The position numbers and the translations under genes were made by a program. Shown here in pieces: positions 47,018-56,568 of a stretch of DNA of 64,000 nucleotides. Source of the stretch: Corynebacterium jeikeium (GTDB lineage: Bacteria; Actinomycetota; Actinomycetes; Mycobacteriales; Mycobacteriaceae); contig NZ_CP063195.1 of assembly GCF_028609885.1 (NCBI RefSeq), forward strand, positions 620,001 to 684,000. The letters run 5' to 3'. The notes below the pieces were generated by a model, which was given only the letters and a program-made list of their open reading frames with translations, was not told where the DNA came from and did no database searches. How positions within the stretch are numbered: the first letter of the stretch is position 1; every line of letters begins with the position of its first letter.

Positions 47018-47100
47018 GCAGTCAACACAGGCGACCAGAACAGGCGCCGGCGGAGACAAGATGTTAAGAACTGGAAGATCTACCAAGGAGCTGCAGAATC

Positions 47101-47616
47101 GTGGCACAGAACCCGCATAACCGCATTAGGGCAGGGGAGGGCAGTGGGCACAGTGGGCACAGTGGGCAGAGCGAATACGGCCCGCTGGGTCCCGGCCAGG
47201 CCCCGGCAAACGATCCGCTGAAGGGGCTGCGCGGCGTGATGGCTGGCACGCACATTATGGAAGCCATCGTGATCCTGCTGGTGCTGACCGTCATCACCCG
47301 GGTGGATGGTGGTGCATCTGCCACGACCTTCAACATGGTTTACGTGATCGGCCTGGGCGCCGCGATGATCGTCGCCGCCTTCCTGCAGAAGGTCAGGTGG
47401 GCCGACTGGCTGAACATTGCCCTGCAGGTGTTGGCTGTTGCTGGCTTCATTGTGCACCCGGCGATGGGTGCGATGGGCGTAATCTTTGCGCTGTGCTGGT
47501 GGTACATCTACCACCTGCGCTCCAACCTGATGCGCCGCATGGCGCGTGGTCTGCTACCTTCCCAGCACCTCGACGAGGAAGGCAACGTGCGGCGCCCAGC
47601 TACCCCCGCTGACTAG
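47101..47616 (+). CDS. DUF4233 small membrane protein
   Basis: 171 residues from GTG 47101, with AAGGAG upstream. Four hydrophobic helices (IMEAIVILLVLTVIT, FNMVYVIGLGAAMIVAAFLQ, ADWLNIALQVLAVAGFIV, GAMGVIFALCWWYIYHL) follow a Gly/Ser/His-rich N-terminus with a GHSGHSGQ repeat. It corresponds to the DUF4233 family always found after folC in mycobacteria and corynebacteria. Function unknown. Confidence 0.85.
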   Translation: MAQNPHNRIRAGEGSGHSGHSGQSEYGPLGPGQAPANDPLKGLRGVMAGTHIMEAIVILLVLTVITRVDGGASATTFNMVYVIGLGAAMIVAAFLQKVRWADWLNIALQVLAVAGFIVHPAMGAMGVIFALCWWYIYHLRSNLMRRMARGLLPSQHLDEEGNVRRPATPAD

Positions 47617-47729
47617 ACCCCGGGACGCCACATTTGCACCACCTTTAACATCGGTCACATTCACCTGGGGATACCCTTAAAGAGGGGTAAGCCTCCCTCT
47701 ACCCCCGAATGTGGTTTATTATTCGATGC

Positions 47730-49067
47730 ATGACGTTAACGCGCCGTGCATTTTTCCGCTCTTCCACTGCCTTGGGAGCCGCTGTTGGTGGCTCCCTTCT
47801 CTTCGCCAACCGCAACAATATGGGGGTCTTCTCCTCCGCCGACAATGCACTTCCCGGTGCAGATCCCGCCGGAGCCGCCGGCGCCCCGACCCTTGCGGAG
47901 CCAGAGGGTTTCACCGGGACGGGAATCGGCGTCAACCAAAAGGGCGAACTGCCCGGAGGTACCGGGTACCTCACGATCACCTTTGCTCCCGCAGCGACCG
48001 AGGCCACGCAGGCGACCCTGCGCTTCGAGTTCTCGGACGGGCGCACAGAGGACCGGGTGGTTCTGCCCGAGGCGCACGACCGCGAGGGCGATGATTCCGC
48101 ACTGAAATCCGAGCCTGTAGAGCTGCCGGATGGTGCCACGGCTGTCTGGCTTCCCGGTGAGGTTAACGACCCGGCTACCCGCCTGTTCCTTCACATCGTG
48201 GAGGCCCCACAGGGGCAGGAAGAGCAGATTTTCGGGGCGGGCATTGCACCCTACGCGGCGCCCATGGGTCTACCCTCCAACCCGGCTGAACTGCAAAGCA
48301 GCCTGGAGACCGGAGCGGCGGGCCTAGCTGGCTCGCTAGCGCTGGCGGGCACTATTGCTGGGATCCTACAGTCCAGCGGTCTGGCCAATCCGGGTGTGCC
48401 GGCTCCGGGTGGCGGTAATGGCATCGGTGGGGCGAACGTGATCAACGGCCTGCGCGTGGTTTCCCGTCGCGAATGGGGAGCGAACGAGTCGCTCACGGGG
48501 TGGACTCCTCGCTTCACCCGCGCACAGCTCATCACCGTGCACCACACGGCAATGGCTACCCCGGTTAACGGTGACTATGCCGCGAATGTCCGCAGCATTT
48601 ACGCCTTCCACGCTTCTTCAGCGAATGGTGGCCGCGGGTGGGGCGACATCGGCTACCACCTGCTGATCGCCCCGGACGGCACAGTGTTCCAGGGGCGGAC
48701 CACCGGCACAGATGGCCAGGCGGTTTTCCAGTCCGGAAGCTTAGGCGCATCACCTATGTCCGTTACTGCAGGGCACGTGTACAACGCGAACGACGGCAAC
48801 ATTGGTGTGTGTCTGCTGGGCAACTTCATGCAGCAGGCGCCAACCCCCGCCGCTATCAACTCCCTCGTGCGCGTTCTTGGCCACCTGTGCCGTGGGCTGG
48901 GGCTGGACCCACGCGGCAGTGTGCGTTACGTGAACAACGCGGCCCGCCTGAATCTGACTCGCCGCACGATTACCGGCCACCGCGACTGGAGCGACGTTTC
49001 TACTGCCACTGCGTGCCCGGGTGACCGCGCGTATGCGCTGATGGATCAGGTGCGCAGCCGCGTGTAG
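47730..49067 (+). CDS. Exported N-acetylmuramoyl-L-alanine amidase / PGRP-type protein
   Basis: 445 residues from ATG 47730. TLTRRAFFRSSTALGAAVGG is a Tat-type signal peptide with a twin-arginine; no lipobox is clear. A beta-rich middle domain precedes the amidase_2/PGRP domain (VVSRREWGANESLTGWTPRF, LITVHHTAMATPVNG, YAFHASSANGGRGWGDIGYH, TGHRDWSDVSTATACPGD), with the zinc His residues in VHHTA and TGHRDWS. It cuts the amide bond between muramic acid and the stem peptide or binds peptidoglycan. TATTAT 7 nt before the ATG implies a leaderless transcript. Confidence 0.9.
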   Translation: MTLTRRAFFRSSTALGAAVGGSLLFANRNNMGVFSSADNALPGADPAGAAGAPTLAEPEGFTGTGIGVNQKGELPGGTGYLTITFAPAATEATQATLRFEFSDGRTEDRVVLPEAHDREGDDSALKSEPVELPDGATAVWLPGEVNDPATRLFLHIVEAPQGQEEQIFGAGIAPYAAPMGLPSNPAELQSSLETGAAGLAGSLALAGTIAGILQSSGLANPGVPAPGGGNGIGGANVINGLRVVSRREWGANESLTGWTPRFTRAQLITVHHTAMATPVNGDYAANVRSIYAFHASSANGGRGWGDIGYHLLIAPDGTVFQGRTTGTDGQAVFQSGSLGASPMSVTAGHVYNANDGNIGVCLLGNFMQQAPTPAAINSLVRVLGHLCRGLGLDPRGSVRYVNNAARLNLTRRTITGHRDWSDVSTATACPGDRAYALMDQVRSRV

Positions 49068-49121
49068 CGCCAAGGCGTTGCGGCGCTGTAGTGCCGTGAC
49101 GCCACGTGTAGAATTACTGGC

Positions 49122-49532
49122 ATGACTGAACGCACTCTGATTCTGATCAAGCCCGACGGTGTTAAGAACGGCCACGTGGGCGAAATTATCTCCCGCATCG
49201 AAAAGAAGGGTCTGAAGCTCGTGGAGCTGGACCTGCGTACCGCTGACCGCGAGACCGCGGAGAAGCACTACGCTGAGCACTCCGACAAGCCTTTCTTCGG
49301 CGAGCTGGTGGACTTCATCACCTCCGCTCCGCTGGTTGCCGGCATCGTTGAGGGCGAGTCCGCTATCGCCGCTTGGCGCCAGCTGGCTGGTGGCACCCAC
49401 CCGGTGGAGAAGGCCACCCCGGGCACCATCCGCGGCGACTTCGCCCTGACCGTTGGCGAGAACGTTGTCCACGGCTCCGACTCCCCGGAGTCCGCTGAGC
49501 GCGAGATCGGCATCTGGTTCCCGAACCTGTAA
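49122..49532 (+). CDS. ndk: Nucleoside diphosphate kinase
   Basis: 136 residues, standard length. [25 protein letters not shown]-like [20 protein letters not shown] and the active-site His in [20 protein letters not shown] identify NDK. It transfers the terminal phosphate between NTPs and NDPs. A strong terminator follows at 49547. Confidence 0.98.
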   Translation: MTERTLILIKPDGVKNGHVGEIISRIEKKGLKLVELDLRTADRETAEKHYAEHSDKPFFGELVDFITSAPLVAGIVEGESAIAAWRQLAGGTHPVEKATPGTIRGDFALTVGENVVHGSDSPESAEREIGIWFPNL

Positions 49533-49546
49533 ACAGCTGGAAAAAT

Positions 49547-49577
49547 AAACCGCGGGCGCAGCGCGTCCGCGGTTTTT
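49547..49577. terminator. Bidirectional terminator between ndk and a convergent gene
   Basis: AAACCGCGG (49547-49555) pairs perfectly with CCGCGGTTT (49567-49575), T-rich on the right and A-rich on the left, so it can serve ndk and the minus-strand gene ending at 49598. Confidence 0.93.
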
Positions 49578-49597
49578 GTGCATCGGAGAGCTTCGGG

Positions 49598-50362
49598 CTA
49601 GCCGGCGTGCCGCTCCTGGAAGTCTTGGGAGCCTTCCTTTGTCAGCGTGACCCAATTCCTCGCTCCATCGGTAGAACGCAACTCCCGAATCTTCACAGCT
49701 TTGCCCTGCTCTACTAGCTTGTCCAGAGCCTCGTTCGCACTGCGAGTGGTCCATCCGTACCGCGAAAGATCCTCCTTCAAGGTATCGCTCAGGATCTGCA
49801 GCCCGCCCGGGACACATCGGCGGCAGTAGAGGAATGCCTGTAGCCACTCGGTGGGTTCCTCAATTCGCATTTCTCGCCCCAGCTTTTCCGGGTCGGTGTA
49901 GCGAGTGGGGCGCCAGGCGTCAAGAGTAACGACCCAGTACATCAACCCAACGGTGATCAGCGCGGCAATAGCGGCGAAGCCCCACCTGCCCTGGCTGCTG
50001 AACATGTTTGCGACCTGCGATATGCCGAATACGAGCGCAAGCACTAGCACCAAACGGCCTTCTTCCTTCCAGCTGAAGGGGGTGCGGGCGGCTTCGGCGT
50101 CTGACTTCATGGGGGAGTAGTCGTTGCCGCGCACGCCGCCCCGCCGCAGGTAGCGCCACCACACGACGCCAGCCAGGACGGCGGCGACGAGGATCCCCAG
50201 CGCTGGCAATGGTCCGGTGATCGGTGCGCAGAGGATGAACATCATCAGTCCGAAAATCAGCGAAATCACAAACTGCGCGGCTTTGCTGGGGCGCATGCCG
50301 TTTTGGACATCGGTGAGCACAGTCTGGTCGAAGGCAACGGAGGGCGACGATGGGTTGGGCAT
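49598..50362 (-). CDS. Membrane protein with a winged-helix-like cytoplasmic part (unknown function)
   Basis: 254 residues from ATG 50360-50362 (MPNPSSPSVAFDQTVLTDVQ). Two pairs of hydrophobic helices (FVISLIFGLMMFILCAPITG, LPALGILVAAVLAGVVWW; LVLVLALVFGISQVANMF, GFAAIAALITVGLMYWVV) surround a basic cytoplasmic region, and the C-terminal part (LSRYGWTTRSANEALDKLVE, QGKAVKIRELRS) looks like a DUF-type winged helix. Function not recognised. The longer frame upstream has no ribosome-binding site. Confidence 0.7.
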   Translation of the reverse strand: MPNPSSPSVAFDQTVLTDVQNGMRPSKAAQFVISLIFGLMMFILCAPITGPLPALGILVAAVLAGVVWWRYLRRGGVRGNDYSPMKSDAEAARTPFSWKEEGRLVLVLALVFGISQVANMFSSQGRWGFAAIAALITVGLMYWVVTLDAWRPTRYTDPEKLGREMRIEEPTEWLQAFLYCRRCVPGGLQILSDTLKEDLSRYGWTTRSANEALDKLVEQGKAVKIRELRSTDGARNWVTLTKEGSQDFQERHAG

Positions 50363-50522
50363 GGCGTTCAGCGTAACAGTCGCGCACTTGAACACAGCGT
50401 TGTCGGATGGGTTGTCGGATGGATTCGAGACGATGTGAGACAATGGGGTACAGATCGGGTGCCCACAACGACGATGCGGCATGGCGATCAGGAAAACTTT
50501 GAAGACTTTAAAAGGAGATTTC

Positions 50523-53500
50523 GTGGCGACTATCAGCCCGGAAATTGCAGCTCAGGCTGCGAAAATTGATCGAGACAGTGTGGGGGAGAAGGTTCGCGTC
50601 CACACCGTTGCCAAGCAGTTGGGGATCCGCGCGACGGACTTCCTGGGCGTTCTGGCGGACCATGGCATTGAGGGGAAGAAGACGGCCTCGTCGCTGACTC
50701 AGGCGCAGGTCTTTTCTGTTTTGGACGCCCTCAGTGCCAGCTCCGAGCCATCTCAGGCAGACGAAAAGCCTGCGGAGGTAGAGGCTCCTGCGGCCGAGAA
50801 GCCGAAGAAGTCAGCTAAGAAGGCGGCGAAGAAGGCTACTAAGAAGTCTGCAAAGCAGACTGCGAAGAAGCGGACGAAGAAGTCCTCTGAGCCTGCTGAG
50901 CATGCCAAGCCCTCCAAGTCTGTCGAGCCTGCCGAGCAGAAAGAGCAGGTGGAGCAGGCGGTAGAGGACGCTACTGAGGTGGCTCCTGAAGCGGTTGCTG
51001 AGGAGACTACTGAAAAGCCGGAGAAGAAGTCGGCCAAGCGAACCGCCAAGCGCTCTGTGAAGAAGACGGCGAAGCGCGCTGTAAAGAAGTCTGCCAAGAA
51101 GTCGCAGCAGGCCGAGGAACCAGAGCAGAAGCCGGAGAAGAAGTCGGAGCGGGCAGCAGCCCAGGTAGCGAAGCCTCAGGAAGAAAAGGCGCAGGAGGAG
51201 AAGGCGCAGGAAGAAGATTCCGAGCAGAAGCCGGTGCGGCGCCGTCGAGTCCGCCGAGTCGTACGCCGCGTAGGAAGTGCGCGCCGGGCGGAGGAGCGGG
51301 CGTCAGAAGAGAAAGCCGACGAGACCCCCGCGAAGAACGTCGCGCCCGAGGATCTGCACCCGGCCGAGCGCGCCACCGAAGATCTGGTGGACGAGCCGGT
51401 GAAGATGAAGGGCTCCACCCGCCTCGAATCGCAGCGCCGCTGGCGGGCAAAGAACCGCGACAAGAACTACAAGGCCATCACCCGCGCCGAGTTCCTGGCC
51501 CGCCGCGAGTCCGTGGAACGCACGATGATCGTCCGCGACTCGGAGCGCACCGATCGCAAGGGCATGATGACTCAGGTCGGCGTGGTGGAAGACGGCCAGC
51601 TGGTCGAGCACTTCGTGGCGGATGCGACGCACCAGTCTCTGATTGGCAACGTGTACCTCGGCCGCGTGCAAAACGTGCTGGGCAGCATGGAGGCAGCCTT
51701 CGTGGACATCGGCACGGGCCGCAACGCGGTGCTGTACGCAGGCGAGATGGATTGGCGTTCGCCCCACCTGCACTCCAAGAGCCGCAAGATCGACCAGGCG
51801 CTGCGCCCGGGTGATCAGATCCTGGTGCAGGTGCTGAAGGATCCGATTGGACACAAGGGTGCGCGCCTGACCAACCGCATTAGCTTCGCGGGCCGCTACC
51901 TGGTGTACTTTCCGGCGGGCACGACCGCCGGCATTTCCCGCAAGCTCCCTGCAGGCGAGCGCAAGCGTCTGAAGGACATCCTGGGTGAGGTAATCACCGG
52001 CGATGGCGGCGCAATTATCCGCACCGCTGCAGAGAATGCAACGGAAGAGCAGATCACTGAGGACGTGCAGCGCCTGGAGAAGCGTTGGCAGGAGATCCAG
52101 AAGCTCGAGAACAAGGAGCGCAACTCCAAGGGGTCCAAGCCGGTGACGCTCTACGAAGAGCCGAACATGCTGATCCAGGTCGTGCGTGATGTTTTCAACG
52201 CGGACTTCTCCGAGCTCATCATCGACGGCGATAAGTCCTGGCAGGCCGTGCGCGATTACCTGGGGCGCACCTCCCCGGAGCTGATGGACCGCGTACACAA
52301 GTGGAACCGCGGCAAGCACGACGGCCAGGATGCCTTCGCACCGTTGGACCTGGACCAGCAGCTGGAAAAGGCTATGGCTCGCAAGGTGTGGCTGCCGTCG
52401 GGTGGTTACCTGATCATCGACCACACTGAGGCCATGACGGTCATCGACGTGAATACCGGTTCCTTTGTGGGCAGCGGTGGCAACCTCGAGGCTACGGTCA
52501 CGGAGAACAACCTGGAGGCGGCCGAAGAGATCGTCCGCCAGCTGCGTCTGCGTGACATCGGTGGCATGATCGTCGTGGACTTCATCGACATGCTGCTGCA
52601 GCAGAACCAGGACCTGGTGCTGCGCCGCCTGTCGGAGTTCCTAGGCCGCGACCGCACGCGCCACAAGTTGGGTGAAGTGACCTCGCTGGGGCTGGTGCAG
52701 TTGACCCGCAAGCGATTGGGTACTGGCCTGCTGGAGACTTTCTCCACCCCATGTGAGGCTTGCGATGGACGCGGGTTCATCATGCATCCGGACCCGGTGG
52801 AGCAGAAGGACCCGGAGCCGCGACGCGACCACGGGCACCGCAAGGAGCGCCAGCAGGCTAAAAACCAGGGCAAGAACCAGTCCAAGGGGCAGCTCAAGGA
52901 GCGAGGCCAGGGTAAGGCTCCGGAGCGTAGCCAGCGCGAGGATAAGCAGGTCGAGCGGACCCCGCAGACCGAGCAGACCGAGCAGACTCAGCGGCCACAG
53001 TCTCCGCAGGGCACTCGCCGTCGCGTGCGCCGTGTGGTTCGTCGCGGTACCCCGCTCGCTGCCCAGGGATCCGAGCGGCAGGAGGAGCAGCCGGAACCAA
53101 AGCAGGAGCAGTCACAGAAGCGGGGAGGTAACGCTAAGGCGCGCAACCGTGCCAGCGACATCGAAGGCATCGTCGCCAGCGCCCGCAAGCGGTCCGCCCA
53201 GGAGGATCCGGACGAGCCCTCGGCAGCCGACAACGCAGAGCGGCCGGAGCAGAATAAGGTCGCGGCTAACAGGGTGCGCCGTCGCCGCCGCGTAGTGCGT
53301 TCGGCGCACACGAACGCGCGCAGCGCTCGTTCTTCTTCGGGTCGGGACGCCCACTCTTCCGCCGCCAACCAATCCAGTTACGAGGAAGCGAAGCGCAAGT
53401 TCGAGGAATCCCCACGCCGGAAGCGACAGACACGAGGCAACTCTAAGTCTGATTTTGCCCCGCGACCGGAGGACTTCGGCGTCACAAACAATAACGCCGA

Positions 53501-53564
53501 AAAGGGCGGTGAAAAGCCCCGTTCGCGTGGCCGTCGCCGGCGAGTGGTGCGCAAGACGAACTAG
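50523..53564 (+). CDS. rne: Ribonuclease E/G
   Basis: 1013 residues from GTG 50523, with AGGAGA 6 nt upstream. The N-terminus (VRVHTVAKQLGIRATDFLGV, LADHGIEGKK) resembles the IF2_N-type domain also seen in mycobacterial RNase E. A Lys/Ala/Glu-rich tract (about 85-260) with AKK repeats follows, then the S1 and catalytic core (LIGNVYLGRVQNVLGSMEAA, FVDIGTGRNAVLYAGEMDW ... VIDVNTGSFVGSGGNLEATV, and the zinc-link CEACDGRGF), and a long Gln/Arg-rich C-terminal tail. It starts RNA decay and processing, and anchors a degradosome. rplU lies 276 bp downstream. Confidence 0.95.
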   Translation: MATISPEIAAQAAKIDRDSVGEKVRVHTVAKQLGIRATDFLGVLADHGIEGKKTASSLTQAQVFSVLDALSASSEPSQADEKPAEVEAPAAEKPKKSAKKAAKKATKKSAKQTAKKRTKKSSEPAEHAKPSKSVEPAEQKEQVEQAVEDATEVAPEAVAEETTEKPEKKSAKRTAKRSVKKTAKRAVKKSAKKSQQAEEPEQKPEKKSERAAAQVAKPQEEKAQEEKAQEEDSEQKPVRRRRVRRVVRRVGSARRAEERASEEKADETPAKNVAPEDLHPAERATEDLVDEPVKMKGSTRLESQRRWRAKNRDKNYKAITRAEFLARRESVERTMIVRDSERTDRKGMMTQVGVVEDGQLVEHFVADATHQSLIGNVYLGRVQNVLGSMEAAFVDIGTGRNAVLYAGEMDWRSPHLHSKSRKIDQALRPGDQILVQVLKDPIGHKGARLTNRISFAGRYLVYFPAGTTAGISRKLPAGERKRLKDILGEVITGDGGAIIRTAAENATEEQITEDVQRLEKRWQEIQKLENKERNSKGSKPVTLYEEPNMLIQVVRDVFNADFSELIIDGDKSWQAVRDYLGRTSPELMDRVHKWNRGKHDGQDAFAPLDLDQQLEKAMARKVWLPSGGYLIIDHTEAMTVIDVNTGSFVGSGGNLEATVTENNLEAAEEIVRQLRLRDIGGMIVVDFIDMLLQQNQDLVLRRLSEFLGRDRTRHKLGEVTSLGLVQLTRKRLGTGLLETFSTPCEACDGRGFIMHPDPVEQKDPEPRRDHGHRKERQQAKNQGKNQSKGQLKERGQGKAPERSQREDKQVERTPQTEQTEQTQRPQSPQGTRRRVRRVVRRGTPLAAQGSERQEEQPEPKQEQSQKRGGNAKARNRASDIEGIVASARKRSAQEDPDEPSAADNAERPEQNKVAANRVRRRRRVVRSAHTNARSARSSSGRDAHSSAANQSSYEEAKRKFEESPRRKRQTRGNSKSDFAPRPEDFGVTNNNAEKGGEKPRSRGRRRRVVRKTN

Positions 53565-53586
53565 TTCCGAGCGAAAGCAAAGGGAT

Positions 53587-53616
53587 TTGGTTTTTAGCCC
53601 CCTGACCGGGTAGTCT
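53587..53616 (+). promoter_or_regulatory. Promoter for rplU-rpmA with a long leader
   Basis: TTGGTT (53587-53592) and TAGTCT (53611-53616) are spaced by 18 bp. The gap between rne and rplU is 276 bp, so the transcript would have about 215 nt of leader. The GC-rich segment 53660-53720 could fold; no known leader family is claimed. Confidence 0.5.
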
Positions 53617-53840
53617 TAACCAGTCGCTGTTCGTTCCGCCGGTGACCAGCCTTAACGCGCGCGTCGCCGGGGACTGCGCGAGTGCACTAGCTCCTAGCAA
53701 GTTGTGCTCGCACAGTGTGCACAGAAGTGCCCCGGGCGCTTTTGGGGAACGAACGCAGCTAAGCAAAAGTAACAGTCAGGATGCTTCCTTCCCGCAGGGG
53801 GCTGCCTGAGCCGATTAGAGAAATAAAGGGGTAGCCCTAC

Positions 53841-54143
53841 ATGTACGCGATCGTCAAGACCGGCGGAAAGCAGTACAAGGTTGCCGAAGGTGACCTCGTC
53901 AAGGTCGAGAAGATCGAGGGTGAGCCGGGTTCGTCCGTGGCTCTCACCCCGGTTCTCGTCGTCGATGGCGCAAACGTCACCACCGGTGACAAGCTGGCAT
54001 CTGTCAACGTCAACGCTGAGATCGTTGAGCATGTTCGTGGACCGAAGATCCGCGGCATGCACTACCGCAACAAGACCGGTTACAAGCGCCGCTTCGGCCA
54101 CCGTCAGAGCCTCACGGTTCTGAAGGTCACCGGTATCAAGTAA
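53841..54143 (+). CDS. rplU: Ribosomal protein L21
   Basis: 100 residues: [20 protein letters not shown], the central [13 protein letters not shown] and the [20 protein letters not shown] end are the L21 pattern. It lies in the large subunit and binds 23S rRNA. It is followed by rpmA after 45 bp with AAGGAGG as ribosome-binding site. Confidence 0.98.
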   Translation: MYAIVKTGGKQYKVAEGDLVKVEKIEGEPGSSVALTPVLVVDGANVTTGDKLASVNVNAEIVEHVRGPKIRGMHYRNKTGYKRRFGHRQSLTVLKVTGIK

Positions 54144-54188
54144 ACTACCGAGACACTTCGATTTTCTTCCTTAAGGAGGGAGAGACTA

Positions 54189-54455
54189 ATGGCACACAAG
54201 AAGGGTGCATCTAGCTCCAACAACGGCCGTGACTCCGAGTCCAAGCGTCTCGGTGTGAAGCGCTTCGGCGGCCAGCAGGTCAAGGCCGGCGAGATTCTGA
54301 TCCGCCAGCGTGGCACCTCTTTCCACCCGGGTGAGAACGTCGGCCGTGGTGGCGACGACACTCTGTTCGCCCTGAAGGCCGGCGCCGTACAGTTCGCTAC
54401 CAAGCGTCGTCGCCGCGTGGTGAACATCGTCGAGAACGAGGCAGTCGAGGCCTAA
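54189..54455 (+). CDS. rpmA: Ribosomal protein L27
   Basis: 88 residues: [20 protein letters not shown] and [34 protein letters not shown] are diagnostic. The N-terminus starts at MAHKKG without an N-terminal extension. AAGGAGGGAG lies before the ATG. L27 contacts the peptidyl transferase centre. A terminator follows at 54515. Confidence 0.98.
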
Positions 54456-54514
54456 GCTCTCGCTAGCCTTCGCTAGCTCTTGGCATAGCTTCGGTTGAGC
54501 CCGCATAGAGCTTG

Positions 54515-54554
54515 AAAATCCAGTGGACGCACTAAGTGCGTGCACTGGATTTTT
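54515..54554 (+). terminator. Rho-independent terminator after rpmA
   Basis: AAAATCCAGTG pairs with CACTGGATTTTT around an inner GACGCAC/GTGCGTG stem. Positions 54515-54554. Confidence 0.9.
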
Positions 54555-54591
54555 GCGTTTCCATACTGTAATGAAATCCTTCATATTAGCC

Positions 54592-54620
54592 ATGAAAATA
54601 GCCCCGGCGGAACCGGGGCT
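54592..54620 (-). terminator. Rho-independent terminator after the iron ABC operon
   Basis: AGCCCCGG (54600-54607) pairs with CCGGGGCT (54613-54620); read on the minus strand it is followed by TATTTTCATGG. It ends the ABC operon that stops at 54640. Confidence 0.85.
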
Positions 54621-54639
54621 TGTCTTGGAGTAGTCAATG

Positions 54640-55419
54640 CTACTTAAGACTCGGCGTTGAGTCCTCGACAGGGCAGATTACTGGCGTGCCATCATCGTCA
54701 AGCACCTTCGCCCGCAGTCCGTAGACCTCTTCCAACAGGCCCGGGGTCAGCACCTCGGAAGGTTGCCCCTGCGCCATTAGGCGCCCCCGGTGGAGCACAA
54801 TAAGCTGATCACAGTATCGTGCCGCTAGGTTCAGGTCGTGAATCGCAATCAGCGCGATCGAATCCTTTTGGGATACCTCTCGGCGGATGAGCTGCAGCAG
54901 CTCCACCTGGTGCCGCAGATCCAGGGCAGACGTCGGCTCGTCCAGAAGTAGCACCTCGGGCTCGCGCACCAGCATTTGTCCCACGGCGACCAGCTGCCGC
55001 TGGCCACCCGACAGTTCGTGAACATAACGCGAAGCCAGGTGCGTAATCCCCAGCCGCTCTAGCACTGCGGCCGCTTGTTCCTGTGCGGTTGCGGTGGCTG
55101 CCCGGCGTGTCGATCGTTTCGTCGCCACGAGGATCGATTCGAAGGCCGTCAGGGAAGCACTGGACAGCAGGTCTTGCGGAACATAACCAATCGCGTCGCG
55201 CCGGTTAGTGCCGGATAGTTCCTCGCCGTTGCTGGTGACTCGGCAGGTGCCTGATGACGCCCGCTGTATCCCAGCAATCGTCTTCACCAGGGTGGACTTT
55301 CCCGCGGCATTGGGCCCCAATAGGCCGGTGATGGACCCCGGCTGGAAGCCGGAAGCGGATACTCCCTGCAGAACCGGATTCTTGCCGTAGCGGACGTGGA
55401 TATCTTCGATAGTCAGCAT
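54640..55419 (-). CDS. Iron-siderophore ABC transporter, ATP-binding protein (FecE-type)
   Basis: 259 residues with Walker A GLLGPNAAGKSTLVKTI, signature HELSGGQRQLVAVGQM and Walker B EVLLLDEPTSALDLRHQVEL, followed by the H-loop IAIHDLNLAARY. Positioned 3 nt after the permease gene, so it is the last gene of the three-gene operon. Iron regulation by DtxR is expected from boxes at 57807-57846. Confidence 0.95.
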   Translation of the reverse strand: MLTIEDIHVRYGKNPVLQGVSASGFQPGSITGLLGPNAAGKSTLVKTIAGIQRASSGTCRVTSNGEELSGTNRRDAIGYVPQDLLSSASLTAFESILVATKRSTRRAATATAQEQAAAVLERLGITHLASRYVHELSGGQRQLVAVGQMLVREPEVLLLDEPTSALDLRHQVELLQLIRREVSQKDSIALIAIHDLNLAARYCDQLIVLHRGRLMAQGQPSEVLTPGLLEEVYGLRAKVLDDDGTPVICPVEDSTPSLK

Positions 55420-55422
55420 GGG

Positions 55423-56550
55423 CTAGGACCCCCAGACCGTGCGTCGGCGGACGAACACCAGAATGAGGAAGAAAGGAACTCCCACCAAGGATGTGATGAT
55501 GCCGATCGGCACCGCCACGCCAGGAACCGCAGTGATCGATACCGCGTGTGCAGCGGCCAGCAACAGAGCTCCGGCCGCCATGGATGCAGGGGCGAAGTAG
55601 CGCTGATCCTCGCCGACGAGCATACGGGCGACGTGGGGGCCGACCAGGCCGATGAAGCCGATCACGCCCGCGAACGCTACCGCGCTGGCTGCCAGTAGGG
55701 AGGAGACTATGAGTGTGGTGACGCGCAAGCGCTGGACGTTGATTCCCAGCGCCGCCGCGCGATCATCGCCTAGTCGTAGGGCAGTGAGCTTCCACGAATT
55801 CAGGATGGTGAAAGGAATCGCGACTGCCAACGCACCGAAGATGATGGCGTTAGACGTCCAGTTCGCGCGCTGGAGCGAACCCATCGTCCAGAATACGATC
55901 TGCTGCAGTGCCTCGGTTGTCGCGCGGTATTGCATCAGGGAAAGCATTGCCTGGAACAAGAACACCAGCGCAATTCCGAGCAGAATCATCGATTCTGCGC
56001 TGGCACCGCGCCACAATGAAGCGCCCGCCACGATAAATACCGCCACTAGCGAGGCCACCCAAGCCACGGCTGCGAGGTTGAACTGCGGGTTAGCCAGCAC
56101 CGTCCAGCCCAACACAATGGATGCGGCTCCGCCGAACGCCGCTGCTGCGGAGATGCCAAGGGTGAACGGTTCCGCTAGCGGGTTATCCAGGATGGTTTGC
56201 ATGTGCGCCCCGGATAGCGAGAGCGAGGCGCCGATGAGAACGGCCATCACTGACGCAGGCAGGCGTAGGTTCCATAGGACGGTGTGGGTGGTCTCATCGA
56301 CACCGTTGGGGTCGATGAGTGCCTTCCATAGTTCCATCAAGCTCAGGTCGATGGGGCCGACGATCGTGGCGACGGCGAAGGCTGCGAAAGCAGCGATGGA
56401 TAGCGCGAAAATGGCGAGGATTTTCCGCCTGGCCTGGCGACGATACTGTTGGACGACCGCGCTGGCTCCGGCCGGAAGCGCAACATCGTGAGCGTTGGAT
56501 ATCTCGCCTTCGTCCGTTGATGACTTGTCTGAAATTACAAGGTGGGACAT
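55423..56550 (-). CDS. Iron-siderophore ABC transporter permease (FecCD family)
   Basis: 375 residues, about ten membrane helices with the FecCD signature PASVMAVLIGASLSLSGAHM and GVIGFIGLVGPHVARMLVGE. The N-terminal 40 residues are soluble. A single permease gene implies a homodimer. The operon order is binding protein, permease, ATPase, with tight spacing. Confidence 0.95.
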   Translation of the reverse strand: MSHLVISDKSSTDEGEISNAHDVALPAGASAVVQQYRRQARRKILAIFALSIAAFAAFAVATIVGPIDLSLMELWKALIDPNGVDETTHTVLWNLRLPASVMAVLIGASLSLSGAHMQTILDNPLAEPFTLGISAAAAFGGAASIVLGWTVLANPQFNLAAVAWVASLVAVFIVAGASLWRGASAESMILLGIALVFLFQAMLSLMQYRATTEALQQIVFWTMGSLQRANWTSNAIIFGALAVAIPFTILNSWKLTALRLGDDRAAALGINVQRLRVTTLIVSSLLAASAVAFAGVIGFIGLVGPHVARMLVGEDQRYFAPASMAAGALLLAAAHAVSITAVPGVAVPIGIITSLVGVPFFLILVFVRRRTVWGS

Positions 56551-56568
56551 GGGGGTTACTTCTTGGGG